64,000 nucleotides of DNA from NZQO01 sp964639255 (GTDB taxonomy: Bacteria; Bacteroidota; Bacteroidia; Flavobacteriales; Flavobacteriaceae). Shown one piece after another: positions 60,639-64,000 of this stretch. The stretch covers positions 1 to 64,000 of the forward strand of contig CAZXDP010000004.1 of assembly GCA_964639255.1 (NCBI GenBank), written 5' to 3'. The position numbers were made by a program, and so were the translations under genes. Below the pieces are notes generated by a model that saw nothing but the letters and a program-made list of their open reading frames with translations, made no database searches and had not been told where the DNA came from. Numbering within the stretch: position 1 is the stretch's first letter; each line of letters opens with the position of its first letter.

Positions 60639-62309
60639 TTATTTTTGGTAGGCATCACTATGTACTTTCGCCACGGCTCTCCCGCTGGGATCGTTCATAT
60701 TCCTGAAACTTTCGTCCCACTCTAGGGCTACCGGACTGCTACAGGCAACACTTGGTAACGAGGGCACGCTCAGCGCTGCCGTATCGCTGGGAAAATGCTC
60801 TTCGAAAATACTTCGATAGTAAAATTCCTCCTTGCTGCTAGGAGTTTGTATGGGAAAACGATATTGGGCATTGGCCATCTGCTCATCACTAACCTTTTCG
60901 TTAACCATTTCCTTAAGCGTATCGATCCAACTGTAACCCACGCCGTCGCTAAATTGTTCTTTTTGTCTCCAGGCAACACTTTCGGGCAGCATATCCTCGA
61001 AGGCCTTCCGAAGCACCCATTTTTCCATGCGCTCGCCGTTAATCATTTTGTCGTTCGGGTTGATGCGCATGGCCACATCCATAAATTCCTTATCCAAAAA
61101 CGGAACCCGCCCCTCGATGCCCCAAGCCGCCAAGCTCTTGTTGGCTCTAAGGCAGTCATACTGGTGGAGCTTGTCGAGTTTTCGTACGGTTTCCTTATGA
61201 AATTCTTCAGCATTGGGCGCCTTATGGAAGTAAAGGTAACCGCCAAAAATTTCATCGCTGCCCTCGCCGCTCAACACCATTTTTATGCCCATTGCCTTTA
61301 TGGCCCGTGCCATAAGGTACATTGGGGTCGATGCCCGTATGGTGGTAATATCGTAGGTTTCCAGATGGTAAATTACGTCCCTAATGGCATCGATGCCTTC
61401 TTGAATGGTGAATTTTATCTCGTGATGTACCGTACCCAGATGATCGGCCACCTTTTGTGCCGCGGCCAAATCGGGGCTTCCCTCTAGCCCAATAGCGAAG
61501 GAGTGAAGCCGTGGATACCACGCATGTTCTGTATCGCCGCTTTCTATTCGCTTTTCGGCATATTTTTTGGCAACGGCTGAAGTGATCGAACTGTCCAAAC
61601 CGCCACTTAGGAGCACGCCGTAAGGTACATCGCTCATAAGCTGACGGTGCACTGCCGCATCGAGTGCATCCCGTAGTTTCTTTATGGAGGTTTCATTATC
61701 CTTTACGTGCTCATAATCCATCCAATCGCGGGTCCACCAACGTTGCAGCGTTCCCTGTTTGCTGTACAAATAATGGCCAGGAGGGAATAATTCAATCTTG
61801 GTACAAATACCTTCGAGGGCTTTTAGTTCTGAAGCAACGTAGAACGTTCCGTTTTTGTCCCATCCCATATACAGCGGGATAATCCCCATATGGTCCCGTG
61901 CGATTAAGTAGGCATCATTTTCCACATCATATAAGGCAAATCCGAAGATCCCGTTGAGCTCATCGAGAAAATCTGGACCCTTCTCTTGGAATAGGGGCAG
62001 GATCACTTCACAATCGGATTGTGTTTGAAAGGCATAGCGGCCCTTAAACTGTTTCCGCAATTCGCGGTGGTTATAGATTTCGCCGTTGGCGGCAAGCACT
62101 AAATTACGATCTTCTGAAAAAAGGGGCTGTTTCCCGGATGTAGGATCTACGATAGCTAGGCGTTCGTGAGCTAGAATGGCTCGGTCGTTGGCAAAGATCC
62201 CGCTCCAGTCTGGACCGCGATGCCGCACACATTTGGCCATAGATAAAACTTGAAGCCTCAATGCCTCTGTTGGTTCCTTAAGCTGAAAAGCACATACAAT
62301 TCCACACAT
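60639..62309 (-). CDS. asnB: Asparagine synthase B (glutamine-hydrolysing)
   Basis: A 556-residue enzyme, the usual length. N-terminal glutaminase with Cys2 nucleophile (MCGIVCAF), RHRGPDWSG, LAANGEIYNHRELR and GIFGFALYD; C-terminal synthetase with PP-loop LLSGGLDSSITSA, VLSGEGSDEIFGGYLYFHKAP and EGRVPFLDKEFMDVAM. Makes asparagine from aspartate, glutamine and ATP. The 5' region carries an Asn-rich leader peptide and a terminator at 62372-62487, so expression is expected to rise when charged tRNA-Asn is short. Confidence 0.97.
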   Translation of the reverse strand: MCGIVCAFQLKEPTEALRLQVLSMAKCVRHRGPDWSGIFANDRAILAHERLAIVDPTSGKQPLFSEDRNLVLAANGEIYNHRELRKQFKGRYAFQTQSDCEVILPLFQEKGPDFLDELNGIFGFALYDVENDAYLIARDHMGIIPLYMGWDKNGTFYVASELKALEGICTKIELFPPGHYLYSKQGTLQRWWTRDWMDYEHVKDNETSIKKLRDALDAAVHRQLMSDVPYGVLLSGGLDSSITSAVAKKYAEKRIESGDTEHAWYPRLHSFAIGLEGSPDLAAAQKVADHLGTVHHEIKFTIQEGIDAIRDVIYHLETYDITTIRASTPMYLMARAIKAMGIKMVLSGEGSDEIFGGYLYFHKAPNAEEFHKETVRKLDKLHQYDCLRANKSLAAWGIEGRVPFLDKEFMDVAMRINPNDKMINGERMEKWVLRKAFEDMLPESVAWRQKEQFSDGVGYSWIDTLKEMVNEKVSDEQMANAQYRFPIQTPSSKEEFYYRSIFEEHFPSDTAALSVPSLPSVACSSPVALEWDESFRNMNDPSGRAVAKVHSDAYQK

Positions 62310-62371
62310 ATTCGTATTATTTTATTGGTTAGTAGTTCGTTTCTAATTGTTTGGATTCCTAATGGGATTGG

Positions 62372-62414
62372 CCCAAAAACAAAAAGCCCGTCAAGTTTCA
62401 AAAACCTGACGGGC
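62372..62414 (-). terminator. Attenuator terminator upstream of asnB
   Basis: On the minus strand GCCCGTCAGGTTT and AAACTTGACGGGC (62386-62414) form a 13-bp stem with one G-U pair and a TTG loop, followed by T5-G-T5. It lies 77 bases before the asnB start and downstream of the leader peptide. Its left arm overlaps CAGGTTTTTG (62399-62408), which can pair instead with CAAAAACTTG (62427-62436), located directly after the leader stop codon. Confidence 0.88.
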
Positions 62415-62436
62415 CCTATATCGCGACAAGTTTTTG

Positions 62437-62487
62437 CTACGGCAACGGGTTATTATTATTGTTATTATTTAATGCAAAACGTACCAT
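62437..62487 (-). CDS. asnB leader peptide with seven consecutive Asn codons
   Basis: Reads MVRFALNNNNNNNPLP and a TAG stop. Codons 7-13 are AAT AAT AAC AAT AAT AAT AAC. It ends 22 bases before the attenuator hairpin on the asnB leader. A ribosome that stalls at the Asn codons leaves the sequence after the stop free to form the antiterminator; a ribosome that reaches the stop covers it and lets the terminator form. This is the classical attenuation design of trp and his leaders, here with Asn. Not proven to be translated. Confidence 0.85.
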   Translation of the reverse strand: MVRFALNNNNNNNPLP

Positions 62488-62530
62488 AAACTTGTTTTTT
62501 TTATTTGTTGGATGTGTAAATATTCAGTAA

Positions 62531-62538
62531 AAAAAATA
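62531..62538 (-). promoter_or_regulatory. Possible -7 box of asnB
   Basis: Minus strand TATTTTTT, seven of eight positions of TAnnTTTG, about 44 bases before the leader peptide start. No convincing -33 TTTG; tentative. Confidence 0.3.
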
Positions 62539-62564
62539 AGGTTTCCAAATATTTTCAGAAAAAA

Positions 62565-62603
62565 ATTAAAAAAATGTCAGAAAATAGCTCGCTTACTTGA
62601 CAT
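62565..62603 (-). terminator. Likely terminator after the secreted protein gene
   Basis: ATGTCA (62598-62603 read on minus) pairs with TGACAT (62574-62579), short 6-bp stem with an 18-base loop, followed on the minus strand by a long T-rich run. Weak stem but good T-tract; it isolates asnB from the gene upstream. Confidence 0.5.
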
Positions 62604-62613
62604 AACAATGAAA

Positions 62614-63135
62614 TTATTGGGTAAATAAAATGACCTCAACGGGCAGCGTATTTTCATCAATGCGTACACCATTTACGTCGTAATAGGCTTGCCGAACCAA
62701 GGCCCGGTCCCTTACCCGAACTTCATAAATTTCTCGCTTTGGAGAGTAAACCGTTAGAAAGTTGGCGTGGTCGACCTCGTAATCCTTATAATCGTATTGT
62801 ACTTTTAACCGTACCGTCTCTGGGATATTTTCTGGAGGCATATATTGGCTTTGGAAGATAAGTTCGCCAGTAGGCAGGTAGGAAGCTGAAAAACCAGCCC
62901 GCCCATCACGCCTAAAGCTCGATATGTATCGTACGGCGTCTTCTTCATTCGCATCGAAACCTTCTTGCTTTTGCCATTCGGTAACAATGGCATTTGGAAA
63001 GAAATAGATCTGGTTATCCAATACCGCTTGGGGGACTTCAGCTTCGGGAATCGTGGGCCGCTCTATGGGTATATCTTGTGCCCAACCAAAAAAAGAGATA
63101 AGGGCTGCACAAAAGAAGGTGTATAGGTATTTCAT
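62614..63135 (-). CDS. Secreted protein, PepSY-like paralogue 1
   Basis: A 173-residue exported protein: signal peptide MKYLYTFFCAALISFFGWAQ, then a domain with YISSFRRDGRAGFSASYLPTGELIFQSQYMP and a C-terminal KREIYEVRVRDRALVRQAYYDVNGVRIDENTLP. This domain shares its layout, spacing and end motif with the product of 63266-63787, so the two are paralogues. The pattern of a short strand pair ending in YYD.NG resembles PepSY-like (DUF2874/BLIP-like) periplasmic domains, but I cannot name the family with certainty. Confidence 0.72.
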   Translation of the reverse strand: MKYLYTFFCAALISFFGWAQDIPIERPTIPEAEVPQAVLDNQIYFFPNAIVTEWQKQEGFDANEEDAVRYISSFRRDGRAGFSASYLPTGELIFQSQYMPPENIPETVRLKVQYDYKDYEVDHANFLTVYSPKREIYEVRVRDRALVRQAYYDVNGVRIDENTLPVEVILFTQ

Positions 63136-63265
63136 AGCTTGCTCTGTTATCGTTTTCTGAAGAAGATACGCAGTCTTGCCTTACTTCGCCAACACTTTAT
63201 GAGTATCTTAACGCCGCAGATACAAGCCAATAAACACTATAATCTCGCTTTCATTGTTCTGTTCT

Positions 63266-63787
63266 TTATATGAAAACGAATATCTTGGAGGGAAGAGTGG
63301 CCCGCTCGAGCAAGTTTCCGTTCATATCGAAATAGATGTATTTCAACAGTCCGTCGCTATTCAAACGCACGCGATACAGCTGTCGTTTGGGATTTTCAAG
63401 GTCGATTAGCTCGGCCGATTTGATTACGGAACCATTGAGTTTCCTTCCGGCGTTTTCCTGAATGCCGGCGGGTAGATCGTCACTGCTCACGTACAACGAA
63501 TAGGCGAGAAGGGTACCATCTGCCGAAAAATAGGCATAGTTTCCCGGCCGTCCGCCACGTTTAAACGAGGCCATATAGTAGGTAGTATCATCTTCAATAT
63601 CCTGTTGGAGCGAGTGGTATTTCCAACCGGTTACAAATCCATCTGGGAATTGCCATTGTTGGGCCTGCTGCACCGTTTCTGGAACTGCGGCTTCATTAAT
63701 TGCCACCCGAACAATATCGCTGTATTGTCCAACAGCAACGAGCGTTATCAAGAAACAACTTGCGAGTAATGCGTTACGGAGTCTCAT
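63266..63787 (-). CDS. Secreted protein, PepSY-like paralogue 2
   Basis: A 173-residue protein started at 63787 (MRLRNALLASCFLITLVAVGQ, a signal peptide); the frame is open to 63829. The mature part has YMASFKRGGRPGNYAYFSADGTLLAYSLYVSSDDLPAG and PKRQLYRVRLNSDGLLKYIYFDMNGNLLERATLPSKIFVFI, matching the neighbouring paralogue in order and in key residues (SF+R.GR.G, .G.L.., LP/IP, PKR..Y.VR, Y.D.NG). Function unknown; possibly periplasmic binding proteins. Separate genes with about 130 bases between them. Confidence 0.72.
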   Translation of the reverse strand: MRLRNALLASCFLITLVAVGQYSDIVRVAINEAAVPETVQQAQQWQFPDGFVTGWKYHSLQQDIEDDTTYYMASFKRGGRPGNYAYFSADGTLLAYSLYVSSDDLPAGIQENAGRKLNGSVIKSAELIDLENPKRQLYRVRLNSDGLLKYIYFDMNGNLLERATLPSKIFVFI

Positions 63788-63892
63788 GGTTTTTTTATTA
63801 AAAATACCACGAAAGCTTGAGGGGTGCATTACCCAACGACCATATTAACGAATTATTAATTTTATGGAATCTATAAATAAAGCTTATAGATA

Positions 63893-64000
63893 TTAGTATA
63901 ACGATGGGAAATCTGAAGGCCTTGCCTCGTTCATGATCGCATACACTTTTTCGAATACATCTTCTACCGACGGTTTTGAAAAATAATCTCCATCGGTGCC
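63893..64000 (-). CDS. C-terminal 35 residues of an unidentified protein
   Basis: The last 108 bases hold the 3' end of a minus-strand gene that continues beyond the window. The visible residues include DGDYFSKPSVEDVFEKVYAIM and the end NEARPSDFPSLY before a TAA stop. The amphipathic helix and codon use look like real protein. I do not recognise the family from so short a piece. Confidence 0.6.
   Translation of the reverse strand, partial: GTDGDYFSKPSVEDVFEKVYAIMNEARPSDFPSLY

Noticed and set aside
62446..62470. ATT/AAT run read as a simple trinucleotide microsatellite
   Set aside because: The run is interrupted by AAC codons that keep Asn, sits in a frame with a start and stop, and is followed by exclusive hairpins before asnB, so a leader peptide is the better reading.

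Overview
The window reads as a chromosomal segment of a member of the Bacteroidota, most likely family Flavobacteriaceae. Evidence: promoters of the form TTTG-N19..23-TAnnTTTG instead of -35/-10 boxes, few Shine-Dalgarno sequences, a subtilase with a type IX secretion C-terminal tail, a propeller-type (Reg_prop/Y_Y_Y) sensor kinase, small proteins of families I know from this group (DUF6952- and DUF6495-like), and a mid-range GC content. Genus cannot be fixed from the sequence. I saw no rRNA, tRNA, CRISPR, prophage or insertion sequence; gene density is high and no gap without a gene exceeds 300 bases.

Layout. 1-6 kb: end of a beta-helix-like protein, then a secreted DUF4412 protein, a NarL-type regulator and its propeller sensor kinase, with near-identical palindromes in front of both kinase and regulator genes. 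6-9 kb: peroxiredoxin-thioredoxin-DUF6952 operon and an NhaC antiporter. 9-14 kb: a Met/Cys-metabolism PLP enzyme divergent from an Lrp regulator, lpdA, and a large secreted surface protein. 14-21 kb: FMN reductase-pabB, then satD-DUF3307-tilS-dsbD behind a triple dyad repeat. 21-25.6 kb: glycolysis cluster pfkA-gap-GlcNAc kinase-pgi. 25.6-34.3 kb: T9SS subtilase, a decayed response regulator, comM/YifB, an M16 peptidase lipoprotein, DUF421. 34.4-38 kb: an Nramp-like transporter with pxpABC (5-oxoprolinase). 38-41 kb: a four-unit operator array in front of a small protein, a 7-TM protein, and a kinase/regulator pair. 41-46 kb: RluA, panB, an NTF2-like protein, L-serine dehydratase. 44.8-49 kb: DinB plus a second short DnaE polymerase. 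49-56.7 kb: nadC, BrkB, DUF2147, priA, a LytTR regulator, rpsF-rpsR-rplI, DUF6495. 56.7-62.5 kb: aspartoacylase-like, GshB-like ATP-grasp and QEGLA metallopeptidase genes, then asnB with an attenuator. 62.6-64 kb: two paralogous secreted proteins and the end of an unidentified gene.

The strongest new observations are regulatory. asnB is preceded by a 16-residue leader peptide holding seven consecutive Asn codons, a sequence directly after its stop codon that can act as antiterminator, and a 13-bp terminator, which is a complete ribosome-mediated attenuator for asparagine. The 38.6 kb region holds four 14-bp dyads with exactly 23-bp spacing upstream of a two-component operon. satD is preceded by three CTATA/TATAG dyads spaced 29 bp, and its product resembles a nucleotidyl-cyclase domain fused to a helix-turn-helix. 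The Nramp-like protein of the 5-oxoprolinase operon has lost the family's metal ligands, so it may carry a different substrate.
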